Positions 33,771 through 43,139 of a stretch of DNA of 64,000 nt are shown here, one piece after another. The translations under genes were made by a program, and so were the position numbers. Each line of letters starts with the position of its first letter. Within the stretch, counting starts at the first letter, position 1. The stretch lies in the NCBI RefSeq assembly GCF_002368335.1, contig NZ_AP018288.1, forward strand, positions 5,901,091 through 5,965,090. The letters run 5' to 3'. The stretch comes from Nostoc sp. NIES-4103 (GTDB lineage Bacteria; Cyanobacteriota; Cyanobacteriia; Cyanobacteriales; Nostocaceae). The notes below the pieces were generated by a model. That model saw only the letters and a list, made by a program, of their open reading frames with translations, did not search any database and was not told where the DNA came from.

Positions 33771-33950
33771 AACACCAAGTTGGGATGAGTAGTATTGTTT
33801 AGAATTTCGAGAATTGCCCTGTGCGAAAAACTCTTAACCTATAATCTCAAATCTCAAATCTCAAATTGGTATATGCACTGTATTTATCAATTTTATCAAA
33901 AACAAAATTTGCAGGACTTGTTGTCCCGCAAATCATTTTTTTTTGAAATA

Positions 33951-34068
33951 ATTCGTAATTGAATTAGTTGGGGTTTGAATCCCTAACTAATTCAAGACCG
34001 CGCTCATTGAAATTTTAGCAGGTAGCTCAAACCCTCTAATTACGAATTACGAATTACGAATTACGAAT
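33951..34068. repeat. Palindromic repeat with AATTACGAAT ends
   Basis: ATTCGTAATT at 33951 is mirrored by tandem AATTACGAATTACG at about 34038-34068. Between them lies a hairpin GAATTAGTTGGGG/CCCTAACTAATTC followed by AAGACCGC. The hairpin matches the inner module of the 190-bp repeats at 4073 and 49603, although the outer ends differ. It lies just downstream of the cytochrome c6 gene. Confidence 0.75.
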
Positions 34069-34089
34069 TAGTAATTATGTTGAAAGTCC

Positions 34090-34422
34090 TTACTTCCAGT
34101 CTTTATCTGCTTGTTCAAGCACATAAGCAGCTACATCTTCAATTTGGTTCGGTTTTAGACGACCTTTGAAGGCAGGCATAGCATTTTTACCATTGGTAAC
34201 TTGAGCAATAATAGCCTCTGCTGAGTACAGACCATACTTTTCCAAAGCGTCTTTCTTCAAAGATTTCTCAGCTTTTACCAAATTCTTACCACCTGCATGA
34301 CAAGAAGCGCAATTAGCACTAAAGATTTTGGCTCCACTAGCAGCATCTGCTAAAGCCGGGCTACTGAAGGCAACGGTAAAGATGGTTATGCCCAACAGTA
34401 ATATTGAAAGAATCTTCTTCAT
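34090..34422 (-). CDS. petJ: Cytochrome c6
   Basis: This 110-aa precursor yields soluble lumenal cytochrome c6, which carries electrons from cytochrome b6f to photosystem I or to respiratory oxidase. The ATG at 34422 is preferred because GAGGAAA lies 9 nt upstream; a frame from 34449 adds nine residues and has no such site. The signal peptide ends at FSSPALA|DAASG. The mature protein starts with the usual DAASGAKIFSANCASCHAGGKN, containing the heme-binding CASCH. The axial Met is in NGKNAMPAFKGRL, and the C-terminal AAYVLEQADKDWK is typical. Mature length, about 86 residues, is normal. It is a monocistronic gene between palindromic repeats. Confidence 0.96.
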   Translation of the reverse strand: MKKILSILLLGITIFTVAFSSPALADAASGAKIFSANCASCHAGGKNLVKAEKSLKKDALEKYGLYSAEAIIAQVTNGKNAMPAFKGRLKPNQIEDVAAYVLEQADKDWK

Positions 34423-34566
34423 TGAGTGTTTCCTCTGCAACAAAGGCATATTCAGTAGACAGAATAGCCAATATAATTCTGCTGTGAGCCGCAGCCATAG
34501 TCAAATGACAATCTGTCAAACTTCTCCCCAAAGATTGATGCTGAATAAAAGATTAAAAATGCAAAC

Positions 34567-34622
34567 TCTTTGTGTCTTTGTGCCTTTGTGGTAAAAATTC
34601 AAAAAACCACAAAGACACAAAG
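34567..34622. repeat. Inverted repeat CTTTGTGTCTTTGTG
   Basis: CTTTGTGTCTTTGTG at 34568-34582 pairs with CACAAAGACACAAAG at 34608-34622, with an AT-rich loop. It lies between the petJ promoter side and the end of the acetyltransferase gene, so it may act as a terminator for the latter. Confidence 0.55.
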
Positions 34623-34652
34623 TATTTTCAGTTGAATTACAAATTTCATCTT

Positions 34653-35147
34653 TCATTCTTTAGCTGCTAATTGGGTGAGCGCTTCTTCCGTAACGCGACA
34701 GATTCGCCAATCATCTAATATGGATGCTCCCATGCTGCGGTAAAATGCTTGGGCTGGTTCGTTCCAATCCAACACACTCCATTCTAAACGCCCACAATTT
34801 CTCTCTACAGCTATCTGGGCTACTTTTTTAAGAAGAGCTTTTCCAATACCTTGGCGTCTATATCCCGGCAAAACAAACAAATCTTCAAGATAAATTCCTG
34901 GTTTGGTTAAAAATGTGGAATAGTTATAAAAAAATAGGGCAAAACCAACAGCTTGCCCTGCGTATTCTGCTAGCATTGCCTCAACATATTTGGGGGAGCC
35001 AAATAAATGTTCTTCGAGTGCTAGAACATTGCCGGTTACAGCATGAGATAATTTTTCATACTCTGCCAGCCCCTTAATTAATTCAAACAGTACGTTGCTA
35101 TCAGATGGTTCAGCAAAACGTAAAATCAAATCACTACTTGAAGTCAT
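34653..35147 (-). CDS. GNAT family N-acetyltransferase
   Basis: From the ATG at 35147 this protein has 164 residues, starting MTSSSDLILRFAEPSD. The longer frame to 35189 is translated from TAGTCTA repeats and is not credible. It transfers an acetyl group from acetyl-CoA. The acetyl-CoA-binding motif A is LEDLFVLPGYRRQGIGKALLKK (about residues 83-104), followed by the typical WSVLDWNEPAQAFYRSMGA. This pattern matches the diamine (spermidine/spermine-type) acetyltransferase branch. The substrate is not certain. It is a single gene with repeats on both sides. Confidence 0.88.
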   Translation of the reverse strand: MTSSSDLILRFAEPSDSNVLFELIKGLAEYEKLSHAVTGNVLALEEHLFGSPKYVEAMLAEYAGQAVGFALFFYNYSTFLTKPGIYLEDLFVLPGYRRQGIGKALLKKVAQIAVERNCGRLEWSVLDWNEPAQAFYRSMGASILDDWRICRVTEEALTQLAAKE

Positions 35148-35591
35148 TAGTATGTAGTCTAAAGTCCATAGTCTATAGTCTATAGTCAAATGTGTAACGT
35201 TTTTGACTAATGACTCTTAGCTAATGACTAACAGCTAAATGAGAAATGATACCATTTTGGATTTTTGATTGCACCTTTAGAGCGCTGTCAGCACAATTGA
35301 GATTTTAGATTGTGATTTAATCACCCGCAATCAATTTTCAAATTGGTAAGGTTTTTGTAAATACCTAAATGGTGGCTTGCTGGTGGTTAAGATTTAACTA
35401 TATACAAATTCAAGCCCCTTAACAAATTAAGGGAGCTAACCTAATCATACCAGATTGGCATAGATATTAATAAGACTTGTAATCGCAAATCCTCAATCTA
35501 AAATCCAAAATTGGTATCATGGGTTGCACTTTTCTCAAGCCACATAATTTACTGCTGTGGTTAATTCTATAAGTCACACTAGATGTAACTT
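35148..35591. other. Intergenic region with short tandem repeats
   Basis: TAGTCTA/TATAGTC-type units at 35150-35186 and TGACTAA/GCTAATGACTAACAGCTA units near 35210-35238. The rest is AT-rich with no ORF. Confidence 0.6.
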
Positions 35592-36761
35592 TTAAATTAA
35601 CCAACCTTTTAAGCGTTTGGCGATGTGAGGACGACGCAATTTCCGCATGGCTTTACTTTGAATTTGTCGTACTCGTTCACGGGAGAGATTGAACATATTG
35701 CCAACTTCTTCCAATGTGCAAGGTTCACTCGTAGTCAAGCCATAACGTAAAGAAATTACGTCTTTCTCCCTTGGTGTTAATACGTCGCCTAAGACTTCCC
35801 AAATCTCCTGACGCATCATGTTTTCGTTCATTTTTGCTTCTGGAGAGAGGTTATCTTCATCTTCTAGCAAATCCATCAATTCTGTGTCTTCTTCTTTACC
35901 GACACGGTGGTTGAGGGATAGTGCTTGACGGCGTAGTTGTTGTAGTTGGCGTAGTTGTTGGACATTGATTTCCAAAGCCTCTGCCATTTCGACTTCGGAG
36001 GGATTTCGACCGAGTTTTTGTTTGAGTTCTCGCTGTGCTTTTTTAAGTTTGTTAAGTTTTTCTACAATGTGGATCGGTAAGCGAATTGTGCGCGCATCAT
36101 TAGCGATCGCTCTTGTTATTGCTTGTCTAATCCACCAATAGGCGTAGGTAGAAAACTTGTATCCTTTATCGGGATCAAACTTTTCTGTAGCCCGGTTTAA
36201 ACCCATTGCTCCTTCTTGGATTAAATCCAGAAAAGGTACTCCGCGATTCAGATATCGCTTGGCAATTGATACTACCAATCTCAAGTTCGAGCGAATCATT
36301 TTGCGTTTGGCAACTCGACCTTGATATAAGCGATTTTCTAGTTGCTTCTCTGTCATTTCTAACTGAGAAGCTACTTGTAACTTGCTAGGTTGCTGTCCCA
36401 GTTCTAATTGCAAAGAAGCTTGGATTTCCCTCACTTCTTCTAGAAATCGGACTCGCCGCGCTAATTCTACCTCTTCATCGGGTTTTAGCAACGGATAACG
36501 CGCCATTTCTTTAAAAAACGCGCCGACAGCATCATCATGCTCGGTTTTATTGTATCCTGAAGGTCTGGCTGCCGCCATTTCATCCCCATCACGTTCCTCT
36601 GATTCCAGAGTTTCTGCTACTGGGGATTCTTCCTCCATCACTGGTTCTAGAATATCGAGTAATTGTTCTTCATTTTCGGCAGTATTCTCCAGTATTTCCA
36701 TTGTTCCCAATTCAGCAATGTTCATAGTTTCCTTTAGGGATTGTTGCTTTGTTTGGTACAT
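35592..36761 (-). CDS. RNA polymerase sigma factor, RpoD/SigA family (group 1 or 2)
   Basis: This 389-aa protein directs RNA polymerase to -10/-35 promoters. After an acidic N-terminus of ~80 residues, region 1.2 is AVGAFFKEMARYPLLKPDEE. Region 2 contains NLRLVVSIAKRYLNRGVPFLDLIQEGAMGL and the -10-recognition helix KFSTYAYWWIRQAITRAI. Region 3 starts RTIRLPIHIVEKLNKLKK. Region 4 is LTPREKDVISLRYGL with the helix-turn-helix CTLEEVGNMFNLSRERVRQIQ. The C-terminus, KLRRPHIAKRLKGWLI, differs from the usual SigA ending, which favours a group 2 factor such as SigC. I cannot assign the exact paralog. An ATG at 36725 is an alternative start. Confidence 0.9.
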   Translation of the reverse strand: MYQTKQQSLKETMNIAELGTMEILENTAENEEQLLDILEPVMEEESPVAETLESEERDGDEMAAARPSGYNKTEHDDAVGAFFKEMARYPLLKPDEEVELARRVRFLEEVREIQASLQLELGQQPSKLQVASQLEMTEKQLENRLYQGRVAKRKMIRSNLRLVVSIAKRYLNRGVPFLDLIQEGAMGLNRATEKFDPDKGYKFSTYAYWWIRQAITRAIANDARTIRLPIHIVEKLNKLKKAQRELKQKLGRNPSEVEMAEALEINVQQLRQLQQLRRQALSLNHRVGKEEDTELMDLLEDEDNLSPEAKMNENMMRQEIWEVLGDVLTPREKDVISLRYGLTTSEPCTLEEVGNMFNLSRERVRQIQSKAMRKLRRPHIAKRLKGWLI

Positions 36762-37547
36762 AATTTTAGTGACAGCTACTTGCTTGAAGCTTGGTAGTTT
36801 TCCCTAAGAAACAGATGCACCTTTCCAACCACAAACTATAAGTTTCTGCTAATTGCTCTGTAGCAGTAAAAATCAATCTCTAGCTGTCATTTTTGGTTCT
36901 GCTAGATAGAACCCCTAACAAATACTGGTTTTTGCACCCAAAAACTATCTTCTCAGGTTCTAACAGATATACAGATATATTTCTTATTTTTTTATTAATC
37001 CCCAAATCTGTCAAACCCCTGCAATCTTGCTCAACTTTAACAAAGATAAAGAACTCAAGTAAATCTTCCCCAACATCTTAAAAAAACATATAGTTTTATA
37101 AATTTTTTCAGCTTTATGTTTTGGGAGTTGTTGGAGTGGTAGCGATTTTGGTTTTGGGGTTCTATGTTTCTCCTAACTTTTATTACATGACACTAATTGA
37201 GCAATTTAATTTTCTGAAATCTTTTGTTTGTATAAAAGCATCTCATATACACAAAGCATTGAATATCTATCAATGGGCGGAAAAAGGGCTATGCCAGAGT
37301 TAGTAGATAGACAATCTATTTCAGAAATAGCCGAGGAGAAGTTTTGTTTTTTATAGCGGACTGAAAATATTTATTGCACGTAAGGGTAATATCAATTTGT
37401 CTAGGAGATTACATAACAGGAAACTTATCAAGTATTATGAAGGATAAAAGTATTGTGAAATACAGTTTACATTGAACCAAGAAAAAAGTTAAATTTGTGC
37501 AAGCTAAGTGAAGAAACTACAAATATTCATCATAAAAGTTAGTAAAT
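36762..37547. other. Divergent promoter region between sigma factor and priA
   Basis: About 790 bp, AT-rich, with no convincing gene. The short frames seen have poor composition and no ribosome-binding site. Promoters of both divergent genes must lie here, but I cannot point to a box. Confidence 0.5.
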
Positions 37548-40235
37548 ATGTATATAAATGACATCAATTTACCCAATTTTGTGGTTGCTGAGCCAGGAGA
37601 ATCTTATCAGTCAGCGAAAAGTGGAAATCGCTGGGTAGAAGTGCTGGTAGACTTCCCAGGAAGCTCAGGATTATTTACATACAGATTACCGACACACTTA
37701 GAAATCAAACCAGGTGATATTTTAAGTGTGCCATTTGGCGCACAGCAACTAGGAGCGATCGCCATTCGTTTGTTGACACAACCAAATGTCGATTTACCAC
37801 CAGAAAAAATCCGGGAGGTGGAAGATGTAGTTAGTAGAGGATTTTTCCAGAACACTTATTGGGAATTATTAAATCGAGTCGCCGCATATTACTATACGCC
37901 TTTAATTCAGGTGATCCGGGTAGCATTGCCACCAGGTTTATTAGGGCGATCGCAACGTCGCATTCGATTGTCCCACACAGTACAAGCCCAAGAAACAAAA
38001 AAAACAAAAGACAATTTATCCCATCCTCAACTTTTATCTACCTCACCTTTCCTTAGTCCAACTGCACAGCAAATTTTGGGCATTTTGCAAGCACAAGCAG
38101 CAGGAGACTACAGTTTTGCCTACCTGCAACAAAAAGTCAAATCTGCCTATCGAGGAGTTAGGGAGTTGTTGCGATTGGGTTTAGTAGAAAGTTACTTAGA
38201 ACCACCGCGAACGACTCGGCCAAAACTTCAAAAAGCAGTGACCTTAATCGGGATTAATGACCAAGATTTAACTACACGTCAAAGAGAAATTTTGGAAGTC
38301 TTGCGACGACGTGGTGGTGAGGTGTGGCAAAATGAATTATTGCAAATTTGCAATACCAGTTCCTCTACCCTCAAGACGATGGCCCAAAAGGGCTACATTG
38401 TTATCGAGGAGAGAGAAGTATTACGAAGCGAACACAGTCCAGCATTAGCTCAAGACCAACCAAAGACTTTAAATTCTGCACAAGCCAATGCTTTGGCAAG
38501 TATACAAGAGCTAGATGGATTTGCTCAAGTTTTGTTGCATGGGATCACAGGTTCCGGTAAAACGGAGGTATATCTGCAAGCGATCGCACCTCTACTTAAA
38601 GCTGGTAAATCTGCCCTTGTGTTAGTACCAGAAATTGGACTGACACCCCAATTAACAGACCGTTTCCGCGCCCGTTTTGGCAATAAAGTCAGCGTTTATC
38701 ACAGCGCTCTTTCTGAAGGTGAACGTTACGACACTTGGCGACAAATGCTGACAGGAGAACCTCAAGTCGTCATTGGGACTCGCAGCGCCATATTCGCCCC
38801 CTTACCCAACTTGGGTTTAATCATCTTAGACGAAGAACACGACAGCAGTTTCAAGCAAGATTCACCCATCCCCACCTACCACGCCCGCACCGTCGCCCAG
38901 TGGCGCAGCGAGTTAGAAAACTGTCCTTTAGTCTTGGGTTCGGCTACGCCTTCATTGGAAAGTTGGCTGAGTGTGGGAGTGCAGGGGAGCAGGGGAACTC
39001 GGGGCCCCCACGACCGAAAGGGAGTGGGGATTAGGGGCACAGGGGTGCAGGGGAGCAGGGGTGCAGGGGAAAAATTCTTAACTCCTAACTCCTCACTCCT
39101 AACTCCTAACTCCTCACTCCCTACTCACTACCTCTCACTCCCCGAACGCATCAATTCCCGCCCTTTACCCCCGGTGGAAGTGGTGGATATGCGGCGGGAG
39201 TTGCAGGAGGGAAACCGCTCTATATTTAGTAAGTCGTTACAAGAAGCTTTGCAACAACTGCAACAAAGACGACAACAGGGGATTTTATTTATCCATCGCC
39301 GGGGACACAGTACCTTTGTATCTTGTCGCAGTTGTGGGTATGTTTTGGAATGCCCCCATTGTGATGTGTCGTTATCGTATCACCATACCGAAGAGGGTGC
39401 GCCGCAATTATTGCGCTGTCACTACTGTAATTATGGGCGATCGCATCCGCAACATTGCCCTGAATGCAGTTCTCCTTACCTGAAATTCTTTGGTAGCGGT
39501 ACTCAGCGAGTCGCACAGGAATTATCACGACAGTTTCCCCAATTGCGTTACATCCGCTTTGATAGCGATACCACCCGCAACAAAGGCGCACACCGCACCC
39601 TACTAACTCAGTTTGCTAACGGGGAAGCAGAGTTATTGGTAGGTACACAAATGCTGACTAAAGGTTTAGATTTGCCCCAGGTGACACTTGTGGGCGTTGT
39701 CGCCGCTGATGGACTGCTGCATTTATCAGACTATCGTGCTAGCGAACGAGCATTTCAAACCCTGACGCAAGTAGCTGGACGTGCTGGGAGAGGCGATGAT
39801 CCTGGTAGAGTAATTGTGCAAACTTACACCCCAGACCATCCAGTAATTGAAGCGGTAAGACAACACGATTATCAATCTTTTTCGCAAGCAGAATTAGAAC
39901 AACGCCAAGCACTTAATTATCCTCCCTACGGCAGGTTAATTTTATTACGCTTGAGTAGCCTTGACCCGATTCAAGTGCAAAATACAGCGCAAACAATCGC
40001 CACAGCTTTGAGTGCTAAACAAGGATTCGAGATATTAGGCCCTGCACCAGCTAGTGTAGTGCGGGTAGCTAACCGTTATCGCTGGCAAATATTACTGAAA
40101 TTTGCCCCCAATGCATTGCCAGAATTACCAGATTGGGAAGAAGTGCGTAGACACGTAGCGGCTTGTCGTGAGACATCGCTTGCTCATGATTCTGTCAGTT
40201 TAACAATAGATGTAGACCCATTAAATATGATGTAA
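37548..40235 (+). CDS. priA: Primosomal protein N', replication restart helicase
   Basis: This 895-aa DNA helicase restarts stalled replication forks. The N-terminal 3'-DNA-binding domain covers about residues 25-130. A winged-helix region follows, then the helicase: Walker A GITGSGKTEVYL near residue 335, DEEHDSSFKQDSPIPTYHAR, and GSATPSLESW. Eight zinc-binding Cys occur in CRSCGYVLECPHC, CHYCNYGRSHPQHCPEC. The second lobe has VGTQMLTKGLDLPQVTLV and QVAGRAGRGDDPG. Residues about 473-530 (SVGVQGSRGTRGPHDRKG then TPNSSLLTPNSSLPT) are encoded by inserted tandem repeats, located just after the SATPSLES motif at the lobe junction, and are not part of the family. The frame is unbroken, so the enzyme is presumably functional with a surface loop. 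Confidence 0.94.
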   Translation: MYINDINLPNFVVAEPGESYQSAKSGNRWVEVLVDFPGSSGLFTYRLPTHLEIKPGDILSVPFGAQQLGAIAIRLLTQPNVDLPPEKIREVEDVVSRGFFQNTYWELLNRVAAYYYTPLIQVIRVALPPGLLGRSQRRIRLSHTVQAQETKKTKDNLSHPQLLSTSPFLSPTAQQILGILQAQAAGDYSFAYLQQKVKSAYRGVRELLRLGLVESYLEPPRTTRPKLQKAVTLIGINDQDLTTRQREILEVLRRRGGEVWQNELLQICNTSSSTLKTMAQKGYIVIEEREVLRSEHSPALAQDQPKTLNSAQANALASIQELDGFAQVLLHGITGSGKTEVYLQAIAPLLKAGKSALVLVPEIGLTPQLTDRFRARFGNKVSVYHSALSEGERYDTWRQMLTGEPQVVIGTRSAIFAPLPNLGLIILDEEHDSSFKQDSPIPTYHARTVAQWRSELENCPLVLGSATPSLESWLSVGVQGSRGTRGPHDRKGVGIRGTGVQGSRGAGEKFLTPNSSLLTPNSSLPTHYLSLPERINSRPLPPVEVVDMRRELQEGNRSIFSKSLQEALQQLQQRRQQGILFIHRRGHSTFVSCRSCGYVLECPHCDVSLSYHHTEEGAPQLLRCHYCNYGRSHPQHCPECSSPYLKFFGSGTQRVAQELSRQFPQLRYIRFDSDTTRNKGAHRTLLTQFANGEAELLVGTQMLTKGLDLPQVTLVGVVAADGLLHLSDYRASERAFQTLTQVAGRAGRGDDPGRVIVQTYTPDHPVIEAVRQHDYQSFSQAELEQRQALNYPPYGRLILLRLSSLDPIQVQNTAQTIATALSAKQGFEILGPAPASVVRVANRYRWQILLKFAPNALPELPDWEEVRRHVAACRETSLAHDSVSLTIDVDPLNMM
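38968..39135 (+). repeat. In-frame repeat insertion in priA
   Basis: GCAGGGGAGCAGGGG units, the palindromic module TCGGGGCCCCCACGACC plus GAAAGGGAGTGGGG (about 38999-39029), then ACTCCTAACTCCTC units. The central module is the inverse of the one inside the histidine kinase at 25870-25901. About 56 codons were added without a stop. Confidence 0.85.
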
Positions 40236-40848
40236 ACATGAATTGCTGAATTACTTAGACTGACGCACTACAAATTCTTGGCGTTATTTAACGTGAGTTC
40301 GATGAACCTCTCGCCAACCCCTGATTGAAGCAAACAGAGGCAGAAATATTCCCCGTTCTCAAGGAAAAAATTAAGGTTTCAAAGCCTCTCCCTGTAGGGG
40401 ACTTAGGGCCTCCTCTGGGGATTGGGAGAAAGAGGAATGAAAGCGGGGTTTTTTGTATTCTATCCGTCGAACTCACTTTTATAGCCGTCGCCATTAGTGT
40501 TAGGACATCAACAGATAATAAAACCTAGACACAAAAAGACTTTTCACCCAGTCCCCAGTCCCTAGTCCCCAGTCCCCAGCTATATTTAATTTTGTAGCGA
40601 TTGTCTGACTTCGCTATCTTTACATTTCTTTAGAAACAGCCTCTTAATACGCTCTGAAGAGTTAATTGGAAATTGGTATAAAATCCGCAGAAATTTATCT
40701 CTTAAAGTAGCTCGTGACTTGATTTTAGAATACCTAACACAGAACTTTAACTTGGCTGCATAGTTTCAATTTTCTGTCATGGGTAAGTTCTATTTTAGAT
40801 ACTGGTCTTTGATAACAGCGAAGTTATGTAATATGCTGAATAAATTTC
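40236..40848. other. Repeat-rich gap downstream of priA
   Basis: The segment 40370-40455 carries the interior of a GAGGATGT-type MITE (TTTCAAAGCCTCTCCCTGTAGG, then GGAATGAAAGCGGGG) without recognisable ends. Repeat copy 3 follows at 40481-40583. No gene is apparent. Confidence 0.6.
40481..40583 (-). repeat. 105-bp dispersed repeat, copy 3
   Basis: Inverted relative to copies 1 and 2. It runs from TATAGCCGTCGCCATTAGTG through TGTTAGGACATCAACAGAT and GACACAAAAAGACTTTTCAC to CCCCAGCTATA. It is nearly identical to copy 1 (2514-2618). Confidence 0.87.
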
Positions 40849-42774
40849 CTAGCGAATAGGCACAAAACCAGATTGTTCTATTAGCTTTTGTCCTTGAGGT
40901 GTTAACAGTAAATCCGCATAAGCTAAACCAACCTTTTCATCTAAACTGCCATCACGTTTAACAATAATAAATATATTTTTAGTGATGGGATAAGAGCCGT
41001 CAACGAAAGCAGGAATGTTGACGGCAGTGATATTGCTTTCAGTAAAAGGAGGCACAAAAGGTTGGTCAGATTTTCTCGACAAGGGCAGAGGACGTATCGC
41101 GTACTGGGAAACAACCTTGGAGGCTCTGGCATAACTAATACCGCCGCGAGTTCTAGCAACTTTACGGATAGACTCTATGGCATCTCGTACTTTTTTAACT
41201 GTTGAGTCAAAAGGTTTTGCATTTAAAACTTCTTGTTGAAACAAGTCTACTATTTCAGCATTTTGTATATTGCCATCATCAAGCTCATAGCTAAAAGGAG
41301 TAATTCGCAAATTGGGCCCACCTACTGATTTCCAATTCGTAATTTTTCCTGTGTATATGTCGTTTAATTGGGAGATGGTCAAGCCGGGTATTGACAATTG
41401 TGGATTAACATATACAGCGATACCATCAATACCCACTAAAATTTCACTTAGGGGAAAACCACGCGCTATAGCTTGTTTAAATTCTTGATTCTGAACGCGT
41501 CGAGAAGATTGGGCAAAACTAAGTTGTCCTTCAATCAGCATTTTAATTGCCATGCTAGAACCAGTCTTGTCTGTGCTTGGTTCAATATAGCGTAGCTGTA
41601 ATTGCTGAAATTCAGGATGAGCTTGCTGCAAAACTGATATTACAGATGGTGATTGCAAAAACGTAAATGTACTAGAACCACTATATTTAATTAGTCCTTG
41701 AGGTATGTTTTGTAACTGAAGTGAGTTTTGGCTAAGTGTAGATTTATTGATTACGTGTGGCTGTGGCTGAGGCTCAAGCAGACCTTTGATTTTATTGAGT
41801 GCGATCGCTCCTGCTGTGAGCGTTAAAATAACGGCACCAATACTTACTATACGTGATAGCTGCAAATTTCCCAAAATATGTAGGGGAAAATCATGTTTAA
41901 TACTGCTATTATTTAAATTTGATCCACTTGTGTTTCCAAAACTAGCTTCTACTCTTGCTATATCTTCTTTTATTAAATGCAAACTTTGCTGCAAACGTTT
42001 GAGGTGATTGTGAATATCCTGTGGAAACAAAGAATCACGTTGAACAACTGAAACAAAAGCTTGCTCGTACCGCTGTAAATTTTTTTTATATCCTTGGTAA
42101 GGTTGCCTAATCTTACTGTTAATAAGATTAACATCATCATTGAGAGATACAAGACCAGTTTCTACTGCTTTAACTAAGTAACGAGTATAAATCGCACAGT
42201 TCTCTATCTCTTCTTTTTGAGTTTGAGGATTGATATCAGCTTTATTATCTTGGGGGTTAAACGGAACAAATAAATTGAGTAACTCTCCTTGTTTCAAAGC
42301 AACATGACTACGTGCGCGGATAAGTGCCGGAATCGCTACCCCAGGACGCACCGGTTTGTAACTCCATGATTTTCGCATCACAATATTTTGTGGTGTTTCT
42401 GGTGGGCGGTGTCGGTCTATCCATACTAATGGCCCCGCGTGCAGACAGTTAAAAATTTCCTCTAGCTGAAAATAAAATAGTAGTGGTGTAGCTAAGTAGT
42501 AACAGACAAAATATGGCACATCACTACGATCTATGTCGTCTGTTCCATCGTTATATAACCAGCCAAATAAGATTTGCTCTGGGGAGAGTTGATGTATATA
42601 AACCGCTCTAAAACCAGACTTCGGTGGTTTATAAGAATTCCAGTGCTGGTAAACCACCCGTTCCATAAAGGCTTGCTGGATCTGTGTGGTTATCTGTGCG
42701 CTCGTAACCGTCTTAAAACCTGTAGCAGCAAAGCTGCTATAGACGATTTGACCTAAGAGCATTTTATGAGACAT
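40849..42774 (-). CDS. Unknown N-terminal domain, membrane helix and PstS-like domain
   Basis: This 641-aa protein has three parts. Residues 1-280 match the protein encoded at 44897 (shared: GQIVYSSF, QQAFMERVV, LFGWLYNDG, PYFVCYYLATPLLFYFQLEEIF). This domain contains conserved EQIVYTSF-like and FGWLYN motifs, followed by a predicted coiled region. A membrane helix spans about residues 309-326. Residues 365-641 resemble a phosphate-binding periplasmic protein (IKYSGSSTFTFL, AIKMLIEGQLSFAQSSRRV, LTISQLNDIYTGKITNWKSVGG, RTRGGISYARAS, NIFIIVKRDGS). There is no signal peptide, so the PstS-like part would face the periplasm with the N-terminus inside. No phosphate ABC transporter genes adjoin, so a sensory role is more likely than transport. 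Confidence 0.75.
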   Translation of the reverse strand: MSHKMLLGQIVYSSFAATGFKTVTSAQITTQIQQAFMERVVYQHWNSYKPPKSGFRAVYIHQLSPEQILFGWLYNDGTDDIDRSDVPYFVCYYLATPLLFYFQLEEIFNCLHAGPLVWIDRHRPPETPQNIVMRKSWSYKPVRPGVAIPALIRARSHVALKQGELLNLFVPFNPQDNKADINPQTQKEEIENCAIYTRYLVKAVETGLVSLNDDVNLINSKIRQPYQGYKKNLQRYEQAFVSVVQRDSLFPQDIHNHLKRLQQSLHLIKEDIARVEASFGNTSGSNLNNSSIKHDFPLHILGNLQLSRIVSIGAVILTLTAGAIALNKIKGLLEPQPQPHVINKSTLSQNSLQLQNIPQGLIKYSGSSTFTFLQSPSVISVLQQAHPEFQQLQLRYIEPSTDKTGSSMAIKMLIEGQLSFAQSSRRVQNQEFKQAIARGFPLSEILVGIDGIAVYVNPQLSIPGLTISQLNDIYTGKITNWKSVGGPNLRITPFSYELDDGNIQNAEIVDLFQQEVLNAKPFDSTVKKVRDAIESIRKVARTRGGISYARASKVVSQYAIRPLPLSRKSDQPFVPPFTESNITAVNIPAFVDGSYPITKNIFIIVKRDGSLDEKVGLAYADLLLTPQGQKLIEQSGFVPIR

Positions 42775-43139
42775 TGTTAACAGCTAGAAGAAAAGGATTT
42801 TATAAATTGAGTATGTTTTGATACAGCCAACACCGTAATCTCTAATTGCATATTTATCATTAAATTTTTGCTATACATGTTAAAATTGGTGTGCATATTA
42901 GGCACTACAATTTATAAAAGAGATTACAGCTTAGTAAACTTACATCAAAATTTTTTTGTTTGCAGTTTACTATCTGTATATAACAATCCTTTACAGTCCT
43001 ATAAATTAGGAACTGAAGTTATTTTTTCTTAATTTTTATTTTATCATTGATTTTTTAACTTAAATAATATAATTTTTTTAAATCCAGAATAAGTATTTAT
43101 TTTTTGGTAAAAAAATACCTTTTTTAATAGCTCACTTCA
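42775..43139. other. AT-rich spacer
   Basis: About 365 bp, over 70% AT, between the PsiE-like gene and the downstream fusion gene. It probably holds the promoter of the latter. No ORF. Confidence 0.5.

Noticed and set aside
35148..35189. Longer N-terminus of the GNAT acetyltransferase
   Set aside because: The extra residues (DYRLWTLDYIL) are read from TAGTCTATAGTC repeats.
40849..42774. A phosphate ABC transporter substrate-binding protein
   Set aside because: The PstS-like part is only the C-terminal half, is fused after a membrane helix to an unrelated domain, lacks a signal peptide, and has no pstC, pstA or pstB nearby.
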